Shown: positions 36,376 to 45,404 of the stretch, one piece after another | Position numbering within the stretch: position 1 is the stretch's first letter | Layout of the letters: each line of letters starts with the position of its first letter | NCBI GenBank assembly: GCA_015059545.1 | Contig: SVAG01000003.1 | Location: forward strand, 115,054-179,053 | Source of the DNA: Lactobacillales bacterium | GTDB taxonomy: Bacteria; Bacillota_I; Bacilli_A; RF39; UBA660 | Direction of reading: 5' to 3' | DNA length: 64,000 nucleotides | Program-made: the position numbers and the translations under genes | Notes under the pieces: generated by a model | The model's database searches: none | What the model was told of the DNA's origin: nothing | Seen by the model: the letters and a program-made list of their open reading frames with translations, nothing else

Positions 36376-37350
36376 TTATTCAAATATTTTACCTATAATA
36401 CTATTTTTATCTTGAAGACCATTTAAGTATTCGCTTGCTTTCATTTTCTTTTTACCTTCTGGTTGAATTTCTGTTAAAATTATTTCTCCATTTGATACTT
36501 TGACACCAATACCATCTTCATATATATTTAATACTTGACCATCTATTTTAAATGGATCTGCATATTCTGACATTCTACTTGACCATACTTTCATTCTTTT
36601 TTTATCAAATATTGCGTATGCTCCTGGCCATGAATTTAAACCTCTTATTTGATTGTAAACTTGTTTTTTTGTTTTACTAAAATCTATTTTTTCATCTTCT
36701 TTACTTATGTTTTTAGCATATGTTGCTTCATCATTATTTTGTTTTATTCTAGGTGCTGTTCCATCTATTATACTAGGTAATGTTTCAATTAATAAATCTC
36801 TTCCTAATATACTTAATTTATCATGAAGTGATTCTGCAGTATCAGTATCAAGTATTTCTATTTCTTTACTACTGATTATATCTCCTTCATCCATTCTAGG
36901 ACTCATATGCATTATTGTTACACCTGTTTTTTTATGTCCATCTATTATAGCGTGATGTATAGGTGCTCCTCCTCTTAATTTTGGTAAAAGTGATGCATGT
37001 ACATTTATACATCCATATTTTGGATATACAAGTAATTCTCTTGGTAATATTTGTCCATATGCGCATGTAATAATTAAATTAGGATGAAATGATACAACCT
37101 CTTGCCATGATTCTCTTATATTTTCAGGTTGTATAACTAATATTAAATTATCATTTGCATATTTTTTTACTGGTGTTGGTAGTAATTCTTTGTTTCTACC
37201 TACTGGTTTATCTGGTTGAGTAACTACTCCTTTTACATTATAATTTTTTGATAGTGCTTCTAGTATTGGTACACTAAAATCTGGTGTTCCCATAAATACT
37301 ATTCTAACTTCTTCATCAAATTCTATTTTACTTATATCGAAATTATCCAT
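36376..37350 (-). CDS. fmt: Methionyl-tRNA formyltransferase
   Basis: Adds the formyl group to initiator Met-tRNA. The start at ATG 37350 follows AGGTGATAAA; a longer in-frame version has no site. Landmarks are FMGTPDFSVPIL near residue 17, the formyl-binding SLLPKLRGGAPI stretch and GVTIMHMSPRMDEGDI, and a C-terminal domain starting near residue 205. The length (324) is normal. Confidence 0.95.
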   Translation of the reverse strand: MDNFDISKIEFDEEVRIVFMGTPDFSVPILEALSKNYNVKGVVTQPDKPVGRNKELLPTPVKKYANDNLILVIQPENIRESWQEVVSFHPNLIITCAYGQILPRELLVYPKYGCINVHASLLPKLRGGAPIHHAIIDGHKKTGVTIMHMSPRMDEGDIISSKEIEILDTDTAESLHDKLSILGRDLLIETLPSIIDGTAPRIKQNNDEATYAKNISKEDEKIDFSKTKKQVYNQIRGLNSWPGAYAIFDKKRMKVWSSRMSEYADPFKIDGQVLNIYEDGIGVKVSNGEIILTEIQPEGKKKMKASEYLNGLQDKNSIIGKIFE

Positions 37351-37400
37351 TTTATCACCTAATCTATTATAACATGTTTTTATTATATTAACAAACAAAA

Positions 37401-37418
37401 AAACAACCTAAGTTGTTT
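37401..37418 (-). terminator. Terminator after tRNA-Glu
   Basis: AAACAAC / GTTGTTT hairpin followed by T residues on the minus strand, downstream of tRNA-Glu. Confidence 0.65.
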
Positions 37419-37428
37419 AATTTCTAAA

Positions 37429-37505
37429 TGGTGACCAGTACGGGATTCGAACCCGTGAATGCTGCCGTGAAAGGGCAGTGTGTTAAGCCGCTTCACCAAC
37501 TGGCC
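37429..37505 (-). tRNA. tRNA-Glu (anticodon TTC)
   Basis: A cloverleaf can be drawn: acceptor GGCCAGT / ACTGGTC, anticodon stem CTGCC / GGCAG with loop CTTTCAC, T arm GGGTTCGAATCCC, and a discriminator A before an encoded CCA. The anticodon TTC reads GAA and GAG. Confidence 0.95.
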
Positions 37506-37514
37506 AAAAAAATA

Positions 37515-37590
37515 TGGCGCCTAATGTAGGACTCGAACCTACGACCTATCGGTTAACAGCCGAGTGCTCTACCAACTGAGCTAATTAGGC
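37515..37590 (-). tRNA. tRNA-Asn (anticodon GTT)
   Basis: Cloverleaf with acceptor GCCTAAT / ATTAGGC, anticodon loop CTGTTAA (anticodon GTT), T arm GTAGGTTCGAGTCCTAC and encoded CCA after a discriminator G. Its anticodon pairs with the AAC specifier of the T-box at 42771-42773. Confidence 0.95.
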
Positions 37591-37596
37591 ATCCAC

Positions 37597-37620
37597 AAAG
37601 TCTTAATTACTTAAGACTTT
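37597..37620. repeat. Hairpin in the tRNA-Asn leader
   Basis: AAAGTCTTAA (37597-37606) and TTAAGACTTT (37611-37620) form a 10-bp stem with a 4-base loop. It lies between the tRNA promoter and tRNA-Asn. The T run is on the plus strand, where there is no gene to end. Confidence 0.5.
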
Positions 37621-37623
37621 TTA

Positions 37624-37652
37624 ATTATATAATATATTTTATGTTTTTGCAA
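37624..37652 (-). promoter_or_regulatory. Promoter of the tRNA-Asn / tRNA-Glu unit
   Basis: On the minus strand TTGCAA (37652-37647) and TATAAT (37629-37624) are 17 bases apart. The tRNAs thus have their own promoter after aspS. Confidence 0.65.
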
Positions 37653-37671
37653 TACTTTTTTTAAATTTTTT

Positions 37672-39414
37672 TTAATTTCTTATTTTTATATGTACTTCTC
37701 TTAATTGTTTTTCATCTACATTACTTGGAGAACCCATTAATTTATCTTCTCCAGATGCACTTGTTGGGAATGTAATTACTTCTCTTAAGTTTGTTTCATC
37801 TTTAAGTAACATAATCATTCTTTCAAAGCCTGGAGCCATACCAGCATGTGGAGGTGCTCCAAATTGGAATGCATTATAAAGTGCTCCAAATCTTTCTTTT
37901 ACTACTTCTTTATCATATCCAACAGCACTAAATCCTTTTTCTAGACATTCTAAATCGTGATTACGTACTGCTCCTGAAGCCATTTCATTACCATTACATA
38001 CAAAGTCAAATTGATATGCTTCTATATCTTCTAAATTAGTGTTTTCATATGCTTTTATTCCACCTATTGGCATTGAGAATGGATTATGACAGAAATCATA
38101 TTTTTTATCTTCTTCTTTATATTCAAACATTGGAAAATTATTAACTATACAGAATTCATATCTATTTTTATCTATTAATTCTGCTTTTTCTCCTAAATGA
38201 GTTCTGATTAATCCTGCATTTTTAGTTGCTAATTTAGTATTTCTATCTGCTATAAAGAATAATACTGAATTTTCTTTTAAATCTGCTTTTTCTATTAATG
38301 ATTTTTTATCTTCTTCTGTTAAGAATTTATCAATTGGTCCTTTAAATGACATATCTTCTAATATTGATATATATCCAATTCCTGGCATTCCAATTGTTTT
38401 AGCATAATCTACTACTTCATTAAACCAACTATTTGATTTAGTAGCTAAATTATCTACTTTAATACCTTTTACTGTTACACCTTTAAATGGTTTAAATTCA
38501 GATTCAGTAAATACTTCACTTAAATCTATTATTTCAAGTGGATTTCTTAAATCTGGTTTATCTGTACCATATTTAGCCATTGCTTCTTTAAAACTTATTC
38601 TTCTAAATGGTCTTTCTGATACAGTTTTATTACCAAATTTAGTGAATGTATCATAGAATATTTCTTCTCCTACTTTATATACATCTTCTTCTGTAGCAAA
38701 AGCCATTTCAAAATCTAATTGATAGAATTCTAATGCTCTATCTGCTCTTGTATCTTCATCTCTAAAACAAGGTGCAATTTGATAATATTTATCAAATCCT
38801 GAACACATTAATAATTGTTTATATTGTTGTGGAGCTTGTGGTAATGCATAAAATTTACCTTTAAATTTACGAGATGGTATTATAAAGTCTCTTGCTCCTT
38901 CAGGAGAAGATGCTGTTATAATTGGAGTTTGTATTTCTGTAAATTCTAAACTATCCATTTTATTTCTTAGATATTTTAGTAATTCACTTCTAAATTTAAC
39001 CATATTATGAACTTTTTCATTTCTTAAATCTAAATATCTATATTTTAATCTTGTTTCTTCTGATACATTTGTAGATGTCATAATTTCAAATGGTAGATTA
39101 TTTTTTGATTTACCTAATACTTCAATTTTATCTACTAATACTTCTACTTTTCCTGTTTTAATTCGGTTATTATAATCTTCTTCGTTACGCATTCTAACGA
39201 CACCTGTTACTGATATTGTAGATTCTTTAGTAAGTCCATTAAATATACTATCATCATTACTTACTAATTGAACTGTTCCTTTTTCATCTCTTAAATCTAA
39301 GAATATTACTCCACCATGATCTCTTATATTTTCAATCCATCCAGCAAGTTTTATTTCTTTTTGATCTAATGATTCATCTACTAAACCACAATAATTTGTA
39401 CGATAAATATTCAT
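37672..39414 (-). CDS. aspS: Aspartyl-tRNA synthetase, probably non-discriminating
   Basis: Class II synthetase of the bacterial type with a GAD insertion (580 residues). Motif 2 has CFRDEDTRADR and motif 3 the GMAPGFERMIML stretch. The anticodon-binding OB fold carries the RDHGG sequence with His33. As I recall, His here marks enzymes that also charge tRNA-Asn, whereas Leu marks Asp-specific ones. The gene is last in the gatCAB unit under an Asn T-box, which supports the same reading: it makes Asp-tRNA-Asn for GatCAB to amidate. Confidence 0.95.
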   Translation of the reverse strand: MNIYRTNYCGLVDESLDQKEIKLAGWIENIRDHGGVIFLDLRDEKGTVQLVSNDDSIFNGLTKESTISVTGVVRMRNEEDYNNRIKTGKVEVLVDKIEVLGKSKNNLPFEIMTSTNVSEETRLKYRYLDLRNEKVHNMVKFRSELLKYLRNKMDSLEFTEIQTPIITASSPEGARDFIIPSRKFKGKFYALPQAPQQYKQLLMCSGFDKYYQIAPCFRDEDTRADRALEFYQLDFEMAFATEEDVYKVGEEIFYDTFTKFGNKTVSERPFRRISFKEAMAKYGTDKPDLRNPLEIIDLSEVFTESEFKPFKGVTVKGIKVDNLATKSNSWFNEVVDYAKTIGMPGIGYISILEDMSFKGPIDKFLTEEDKKSLIEKADLKENSVLFFIADRNTKLATKNAGLIRTHLGEKAELIDKNRYEFCIVNNFPMFEYKEEDKKYDFCHNPFSMPIGGIKAYENTNLEDIEAYQFDFVCNGNEMASGAVRNHDLECLEKGFSAVGYDKEVVKERFGALYNAFQFGAPPHAGMAPGFERMIMLLKDETNLREVITFPTSASGEDKLMGSPSNVDEKQLREVHIKIRN

Positions 39415-39419
39415 GATAA

Positions 39420-40883
39420 TTACCTCTTTTCTATCTCTTCTATTATCATATTTCTTGTCATAGCAGGATTTGCTTGTCCTCTAGTTTTTTTCATAACTTG
39501 ACCAACTAAGAAATCGACAATATTTGTTCTACCACTTTTATATTGTTCTATAGAAGCTGGTTGTTCTTCTAATACTTCTTGAATTACTTTATTTATAGTA
39601 TCGGTATCTCCTATTTGTTTCATACCTTTTTCTTCAACTATTTTTACTGGTTCTTTATTTTCTGTTAATGATTCATATAATACTTCTTTTGCTTGTTTTG
39701 AAGATATTGTTCCTTCATCTATTAATTTGATTAAATCAACTAACATTTTAGGTGTTAAATAAATATCATTAATACTTAAATCAAATTTATTTAAATGTCC
39801 TAATATAACACTTGTAATCCAGTTTGAAGATGATTTAGGATTAACTCCTAATTTAATTGTTTCTTCATAGTAATCTGCTACTGGTTTTTCTTTTACTAAA
39901 ATTGTAGCATCATAATTACTTATTCCATATTCATTTATATATTTAGCTTTTCTATCACTAGCAAGTTCTGGAATTGATTTTCTTATTTCTTCTAACCATT
40001 CTTTAGATAATTTAAATTTAGGTATATTTGGTTCTACAAAATATTTATAATCTATAGCATCTACTTTACTTCTCATACGTATAGTAGTACCTGATTCTTC
40101 ATCCCATCTTCTTGTTTCTTGTTCTATTATTTCATCATATATTCCATCTTCTTTAGCATCTATTTGTCTTTCTATTTCATAATTAATAGCATCTCTTACT
40201 CCACCAAACGAGTTAACGTTTTTAATTTCTACTTTTGTTCCCCAATTAGATGGATCTTTTTCATCTTTACCTTTTTCCATAATTGAAATATTTACATCAC
40301 ATCTAATTTGTCCTTTTTTAGAATCTGCTTCACTTATTCCAGCATATTGATAAATTGATCTCATTGTTTCTAAAAATGATACTGCTTCATCTGCTGAATG
40401 AAAACATGGTTCTGTAACAAGTTCAAGTAGTGGTACACCTGCTCTATTATAATCAATAAGTGTTGTACTACCTAAATGTTCTGATGAGGCTGCATCTTCT
40501 TCTAAGTGAATATTATTAATAAGTGCTTTTTTTGTTTCACCATTACATTCATATTCTAATTCACCATATATTCCAACTGGTGCTGGTTTTGTTTCTTGAG
40601 TTATTTGAAAGTTTTTAGGCATATCTGGATAATAATAATTTTTTCTTTCAAAATAAATGTGTTCTGGTTGTTTACAATTTAAAATCATACTAGCCATTAA
40701 AGCCATTCTAACCGCTTCTTTATTTACTACTGGTAAAGTACCAGGGAATCCCATATCAATTGGTCTTATATTTGAGTTTGGAAGGTCTTTATATGAATTT
40801 TCTGCACTTGAAAATACTTTTGATTTTGTTTCACTTATTTCACAGTGCATTTCAAGTCCTATCATTACTAAATAGTCGTTCAT
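39420..40883 (-). CDS. gatB: Aspartyl/glutamyl-tRNA amidotransferase subunit B
   Basis: The tRNA-binding and kinase subunit of GatCAB, which activates Asp- or Glu-tRNA with ATP and transfers ammonia. The start IGLEMHCE and the ERKNYYYPDMPKNFQIT, DYNRAGVPLLE and MRSKVDAIDYKYF stretches are diagnostic. The C-terminal YqeY-like domain (TRGQANPAM) is present. At 487 residues it is complete. It overlaps gatA by one base (TAATG). Confidence 0.97.
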   Translation of the reverse strand: MNDYLVMIGLEMHCEISETKSKVFSSAENSYKDLPNSNIRPIDMGFPGTLPVVNKEAVRMALMASMILNCKQPEHIYFERKNYYYPDMPKNFQITQETKPAPVGIYGELEYECNGETKKALINNIHLEEDAASSEHLGSTTLIDYNRAGVPLLELVTEPCFHSADEAVSFLETMRSIYQYAGISEADSKKGQIRCDVNISIMEKGKDEKDPSNWGTKVEIKNVNSFGGVRDAINYEIERQIDAKEDGIYDEIIEQETRRWDEESGTTIRMRSKVDAIDYKYFVEPNIPKFKLSKEWLEEIRKSIPELASDRKAKYINEYGISNYDATILVKEKPVADYYEETIKLGVNPKSSSNWITSVILGHLNKFDLSINDIYLTPKMLVDLIKLIDEGTISSKQAKEVLYESLTENKEPVKIVEEKGMKQIGDTDTINKVIQEVLEEQPASIEQYKSGRTNIVDFLVGQVMKKTRGQANPAMTRNMIIEEIEKR

Positions 40884-42337
40884 TATTTAACCTCCTTAGC
40901 TATTTGATTTTTATATTCCATTTTACTTTCTAATGCATAAGCAATATTTAATACTGTTTGATCATTATAACAATTTCCAGTTATATTTAAACCCACTGGT
41001 AAATTACTTACAAATCCATCTGGTATTGTTATTGATGGGAATCCACCATAGTTACCAATTTGTAAATGTTCTTCTAATACACTTGTAGATTCATCTAATA
41101 TATTTTTAGAACCATCTAAGTGTTTAGCAGGCCCTGCTCCAACTGGTAATATTATAGCATCATATTCTTTAAATAATTTTTTCCATTCATCTACTAATAG
41201 TCTTCTTACTCTTTGAGCATTATGGAAATATCTATCTTTGTTTTGAGCTTGTAATACATATGAACCAATTACAAATCTTCTTTTAATAAGTGGTGAGAAA
41301 CCTTTTGTTCTATGATCTTTCATTTGTTCAATATAAGTATTTCCTTCTCCTCTAGGTCCAAAGATAAATCCTGTTAAATTTGACATATTACTTGTTGCTT
41401 CAGCGCATGAAATAACTACATATACTGATGGAGATGCTTTAAGTAAAGTTTCATCTACTGATACTTCAGTTACTTCCATTCCTAGTTCTTTACATAATTC
41501 TAATTTTTGTTTGAAGTTTTCTAAGTGTTCTTTTAATTCATCACTTGCATTTGGATAATTATTAATATCACAAATTTCTTTTATATAACATATTTTTTTA
41601 CCTTTTACATCATCTGTTAAATCTTTATATAAATTAATATTACTAGAATCCCAGCTAGTCATATCATATTTATCTATACCTTTCATATTATCTGTTACTA
41701 TTGCAGCATCTTCTACACATCTTGTTAAAACACCACAATGATCTAGGCTTGATGCGAAAGCAAATAACCCATAACGTGATATCATTCCATATGTAGGTTT
41801 ATATCCTACTATTCCACAATATGCAGCTGGTTTTCTAATTGAATCTCCTGTATCAGATCCTGTTGCATAAGGATATACTCCTGCTGCTACAGCACAAGCT
41901 GAACCTGCACTTGATCCTGCTGTCATACGAGTTGGATCCCATGGGTTTTTTACAATTCCTGTATGTCCTGTTGTTCCTGTTCCACCCATACCAAATTCAT
42001 CCATTACTGTTTTATTTACAGGTACAGCATTTGCTTTATTTAGATTTTCTATAGCTGTAGCTGTAAAAAATGGTACATAATCTTTTAATGTATTTGATGA
42101 TCCAGTTGATAATATTCCTTTTGTTGAATAATTATCTTTTATTCCATAAGGAATACCTGATAGTAAATTATCAGTAACTTCTGTTTCTTTAGCATCATCC
42201 ATAATAGTTACAAACGCATTATATTTTTCATTTACTTCATGAGATTTTTCTAATGATTCTTTAATTAATTCTTTACTAGTTACTTTACCATTTACTAAAT
42301 CTTCATGTAATTCTTTAATAGTTTTTTCCATATACAT
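40883..42337 (-). CDS. gatA: Aspartyl/glutamyl-tRNA amidotransferase subunit A
   Basis: The glutaminase subunit (amidase signature family), supplying ammonia to GatB. The start at ATG 42337 uses a ribosome site built from the gatC end, one base after its stop. The Ser-cisSer-Lys set is present: Lys in GIPYGIKDNYS, Ser residues in TAGSSAGSACAVAAG and GSDTGDSIRKPAAYCG. The length is 484 residues, normal for the family. Confidence 0.96.
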   Translation of the reverse strand: MYMEKTIKELHEDLVNGKVTSKELIKESLEKSHEVNEKYNAFVTIMDDAKETEVTDNLLSGIPYGIKDNYSTKGILSTGSSNTLKDYVPFFTATAIENLNKANAVPVNKTVMDEFGMGGTGTTGHTGIVKNPWDPTRMTAGSSAGSACAVAAGVYPYATGSDTGDSIRKPAAYCGIVGYKPTYGMISRYGLFAFASSLDHCGVLTRCVEDAAIVTDNMKGIDKYDMTSWDSSNINLYKDLTDDVKGKKICYIKEICDINNYPNASDELKEHLENFKQKLELCKELGMEVTEVSVDETLLKASPSVYVVISCAEATSNMSNLTGFIFGPRGEGNTYIEQMKDHRTKGFSPLIKRRFVIGSYVLQAQNKDRYFHNAQRVRRLLVDEWKKLFKEYDAIILPVGAGPAKHLDGSKNILDESTSVLEEHLQIGNYGGFPSITIPDGFVSNLPVGLNITGNCYNDQTVLNIAYALESKMEYKNQIAKEVK

Positions 42338-42338
42338 A

Positions 42339-42635
42339 TTATCCCACCACCTTTGGTACTTGTACACTATCATCAGTACAATCATCACAATTTGCTAGTA
42401 AGTCTTCAATATCAATTGATTCTTCTACTTCATCTTCTCTAAGTTCATATTCAAAATCATCTAGACAATGTGTCATAGGTTCTACATTTTCAATATTAGG
42501 TATTTGATTTATTAAATCTATATTTTTATCAATTATTTCAAATTCATCTAATACCATTTTATTTTCTTCACTTGTTAGTCCTATTAATAATTTTTCTGCA
42601 TAATCGTCTACCATTTCTTTTGTAAATTTTTCCAT
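42339..42635 (-). CDS. gatC: Aspartyl/glutamyl-tRNA amidotransferase subunit C
   Basis: The 98-residue linker subunit that wraps between GatA and GatB. The helix YAEKLLIGLTSEENKMV and the motif NVEPMTHCLD (normally EPxxH) are typical. It is the first gene of gatC-gatA-gatB-aspS, directly after an Asn T-box leader, with an AAAGGAG site. Confidence 0.9.
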   Translation of the reverse strand: MEKFTKEMVDDYAEKLLIGLTSEENKMVLDEFEIIDKNIDLINQIPNIENVEPMTHCLDDFEYELREDEVEESIDIEDLLANCDDCTDDSVQVPKVVG

Positions 42636-42653
42636 AATTTTCTCCTTTCAATA

Positions 42654-42868
42654 TAAAAAAGGATAATACCTAAGGAGTGCAAAAAGCACGGTACCATCCT
42701 TTCATTTACTTAATTACATAACGGTATTAACCGAGTATCCCTACTAATTTCAAGATACTTGCTCCTTGGTGTTTTTCATATTAATCTTGTCTGTTAGCTT
42801 TCACCATCCTAACTCGCTTTTAGATAGTTATTAATATTACTCTCCAATTCCTTGCATTTAAAACATAT
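42654..42868 (-). promoter_or_regulatory. T-box riboswitch, asparagine specific
   Basis: The minus-strand leader before gatC has the T-box sequence TGGTACCG (around 42686-42696). A terminator GGATGGTACC / GGTATTATCC with G:U pairs, followed by TTTTTT, overlaps the antiterminator. Stem I has the GGATGGTGAAAGC segment, and its 3' side reads AAC followed by ACC at 42773-42768; AAC is an Asn codon. Uncharged tRNA-Asn (anticodon GTT) should bind and turn on the operon. Confidence 0.9.
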
Positions 42869-42870
42869 TA

Positions 42871-42899
42871 ATTGTATCAATTTAATCATAAAAAGTCAA
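42871..42899 (-). promoter_or_regulatory. SigA promoter of the T-box leader
   Basis: TTGACT (42899-42894) and TACAAT (42876-42871) are 17 bases apart on the minus strand, directly after the stop codon of the 124-residue gene. Confidence 0.75.
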
Positions 42900-42900
42900 A

Positions 42901-43275
42901 TTATCTTTTTACTTTTTTAGTATTAACTTCAATTTTTAAACATGGTTCCCATTGTTCACCAATTTTTCCTTTAATAACGCCAGCATAAACTTCTGCATTT
43001 TCGTTATTTATATATTCTTTAATAATAGGTGCAAATGTTATTGCGGTATTAATTGTTTCATCATCATATAAGAAATCACCTTTATAAAAGATTATTTTAT
43101 TATCTTTAGTATAACCTCTAACAATATTATTAAAATCTTCTTCTTTATATCCTAATGATTTATACCATTCAATATGACTCATTTTACTATTTTCTAAATA
43201 TATTATTTCATTATTGATTATCATAAAAGCTATTCTACTTACATGAAATTTTTGTTCTGAATTATTATTTTCCAT
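42901..43275 (-). CDS. Hypothetical protein (124 residues)
   Basis: Not recognised. It is a small soluble protein with mixed helices and strands; IIFYKGDFLYDD and EVYAGVIKGKI are likely beta strands. It shares the unit with the DUF2628-like membrane gene upstream (26 bases apart) and ends right where the T-box promoter begins. Confidence 0.55.
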   Translation of the reverse strand: MENNNSEQKFHVSRIAFMIINNEIIYLENSKMSHIEWYKSLGYKEEDFNNIVRGYTKDNKIIFYKGDFLYDDETINTAITFAPIIKEYINNENAEVYAGVIKGKIGEQWEPCLKIEVNTKKVKR

Positions 43276-43301
43276 AATTACCTCTTTTCTATATTATAGA
43301 A

Positions 43302-44549
43302 TTATTTTGTTTTTATAGAATTTATTACTTCATTATAATATTTATCACAAATAGTTTTATCTATATCTAAATCTACTTCATAAGCTAATAAATAAACTTT
43401 ATTATCTTTAGTTACAGCACTATATGTTACATTATTCATAATAGACTTAAAATTAATAATATTCCATGTCATTCCATTAATTTTTTTAGTTATAGGATTA
43501 GATGTTTTTTCAAATTTTGCATATTCTGTTAAAAATTTATTTGAATTATTATAACCATCTATTTGTGAAAAATCAAAATTACAAACACTATTTGGATCAT
43601 TATTATCTATTACTACTTTAAAGTTTTTTTCAGATGTGTTTGCTGAATTATCTATTGCTTTTGAAGGTAATTTAATACTAAATTCATTATCTAGATTAAC
43701 TTCTGAATTATATGTTATAACAAATATTTCATCATCTTCTTCTACTTCACTTGTTTTTTGATTTTGATTTACTTCATTTTTATTTATATTTAATGTTGTT
43801 GGAGTATTATTACTTGTTGATTCTGATGATGTTGTATTCATTGATTTAAATTGTACTCCAGCAATTGTTTTTATAACAACTGCAGATGGTACTGCTACTC
43901 CACTTGCTAAAATAATAGTAGCAATTACTGCAGCAATATTTGTTCCACCTTTTCTTTTACATAATTTAATTATTGCATCATCTGATATATAATCATATTT
44001 TTCACTAATTTCTATACATTCTTCATATGCTTTTTCACAATATTTTTGATTTGTAAATATACCAAGTAAAATTGATATAACTAGATAAATAATAGAAATT
44101 ATTATAGATAAAATCATATTATCTGAAAATATTGTTAATAAAAGTAATAAAAAGAAGTATAATCCTATTCCTAGTATATACATTTTTCTATAAATTAAAT
44201 ATAAAGCATTAAAGAAAAAAGCTGGAATTGAAAATTTTTCTTGCATTATTTTTTTATAATTTTTTCCTACATAATTAGTAAAAAGTTTAGCATTAAATTC
44301 TCTTTGTTGTTTTTTTGTTTTTTTAGGTTTTTTAGGTATTTGAGGATTTATTTGTTTGTTAATTACTTCTTGATTTTGTTGTTGTATTTCTTCATTAGTA
44401 TTTGTTTCTTCTAATAAAGTATTATCTTCTACATTTATTTCTTCTTTATTATCCTCTACATTTATTTCTTCTTTATTATCCTCTACCACACTTTGTTCAT
44501 TTATATCTTGTATTTCTTCTTTAATTTTTTTGTTATTTTTCTTTTTCAT
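43302..44549 (-). CDS. DUF2628-like membrane protein with repeat-rich N-terminus
   Basis: The N-terminal 80 residues are charged and include a 9-residue tandem repeat (EDNKEEINV twice, coded by a 27-bp repeat). A region with NYVGKNYKKIMQEKFSIPAF and LYLIYRKMY precedes two or three membrane helices, typical of DUF2628 proteins. A further helix at about residue 205-225 leads to a Ser/Thr/Asn-rich linker. A C-terminal globular domain of about 150 residues with two Cys follows, probably outside the cell. Function unknown. Confidence 0.6.
   Translation of the reverse strand: MKKKNNKKIKEEIQDINEQSVVEDNKEEINVEDNKEEINVEDNTLLEETNTNEEIQQQNQEVINKQINPQIPKKPKKTKKQQREFNAKLFTNYVGKNYKKIMQEKFSIPAFFFNALYLIYRKMYILGIGLYFFLLLLLTIFSDNMILSIIISIIYLVISILLGIFTNQKYCEKAYEECIEISEKYDYISDDAIIKLCKRKGGTNIAAVIATIILASGVAVPSAVVIKTIAGVQFKSMNTTSSESTSNNTPTTLNINKNEVNQNQKTSEVEEDDEIFVITYNSEVNLDNEFSIKLPSKAIDNSANTSEKNFKVVIDNNDPNSVCNFDFSQIDGYNNSNKFLTEYAKFEKTSNPITKKINGMTWNIINFKSIMNNVTYSAVTKDNKVYLLAYEVDLDIDKTICDKYYNEVINSIKTK
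44428..44481. repeat. 27-bp tandem repeat, two copies
   Basis: Two copies of a 27-base unit in the coding sequence of the DUF2628-like protein, giving the repeated peptide EDNKEEINV. It keeps frame and may vary between strains. Confidence 0.7.
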
Positions 44550-44623
44550 ATTATTCTCCTTTTATTCTTATTAATATAATACTATTTTTTTTACAATTAG
44601 TAAAGTATTAGAAATATTAAAAA

Positions 44624-44643
44624 AACAAACTTATTAGTTTGTT
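44624..44643 (-). terminator. Terminator after tRNA-Ile
   Basis: AACAAACT / AGTTTGTT hairpin with a T run on the minus strand. Confidence 0.6.
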
Positions 44644-44653
44644 ATATTCAAAA

Positions 44654-44730
<77 letters not shown>

Positions 44731-44811
44731 ATAAATATTTGACTATTAAAGTATACATTATTTTTTATGTTTTGACAAGTCCTTTTATGAAAAAAATGAC
44801 AAATTTATACA

Positions 44812-44837
44812 AAAAGAAGCATTTATTTGCTTCTTTT
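44812..44837 (-). terminator. Terminator of the ireB-mltG-trmR region
   Basis: AAAAGAAGCA / TGCTTCTTTT is a 10-bp stem with a 6-base loop across the trmR stop codon. Confidence 0.7.
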
Positions 44838-45404
44838 ACTTATTGATATTCCATCTCCTATTTCATAAAATGTTGTATCAAATTCTTTATTTTCTTTTAA
44901 AAATTCTATGTAATTATTTAATTTTCTTACAATTCCTCTTACATTTCTACTTTTAATTTCTTTCTCAGTATGTGTAAGACCATGAAAATTTAAATTATCA
45001 GATAATATTACTCCATTATCTTTTAAATTTAATTTAAATTTTTCAAAAAATTTAATGTATTGACTTTTAGCTGCATCTATAAAAATTAAATCATACGAAT
45101 CATTTAATTCTACATTAAATGCATCATCAAATATTATATTTATTCTATCTTCTAAATTAAATAATTTAATATTTTTAATTGCTTCTTTATATCTTTTTTC
45201 ATCTCTTTCAATAGTTGTTACTTTAATATCACTATCTACTAAACACATTCTTATAGCTGAATATCCAATAGCTGCTCCTATTTCTAATATATTTTTTATA
45301 TTATTTTCTTTTATATATGTAAGTAAAAATTCTATTCCATCTGTTTCCATTATTGGAATATTATTTTCTTTAGCATACTTTTCTAATTCTTGTATGTGAA
45401 CCAT
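44823..45404 (-). CDS. trmR: tRNA 5-hydroxyuridine methyltransferase TrmR
   Basis: A SAM methyltransferase of the catechol-O-methyltransferase type (193 residues) that converts ho5U34 to mo5U34 in tRNA (Bacillus YrrM). The SAM motif LEIGAAIGYSAIRM is at about residues 40-53. The metal site residues are in IFIDAAKSQY and LSDNLNFHG. It overlaps the end of mltG by 22 bases. The neighbour order (ruvX, yrzB, mltG) is that of Bacillus, which supports the call over other O-methyltransferases. Confidence 0.85.
   Translation of the reverse strand: MVHIQELEKYAKENNIPIMETDGIEFLLTYIKENNIKNILEIGAAIGYSAIRMCLVDSDIKVTTIERDEKRYKEAIKNIKLFNLEDRINIIFDDAFNVELNDSYDLIFIDAAKSQYIKFFEKFKLNLKDNGVILSDNLNFHGLTHTEKEIKSRNVRGIVRKLNNYIEFLKENKEFDTTFYEIGDGISISKRSK

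Noticed and set aside
44428..44481. Insertion or regulatory repeat
   Set aside because: The 27-bp repeat is in frame and codes a repeated peptide, so it is a simple coding duplication.
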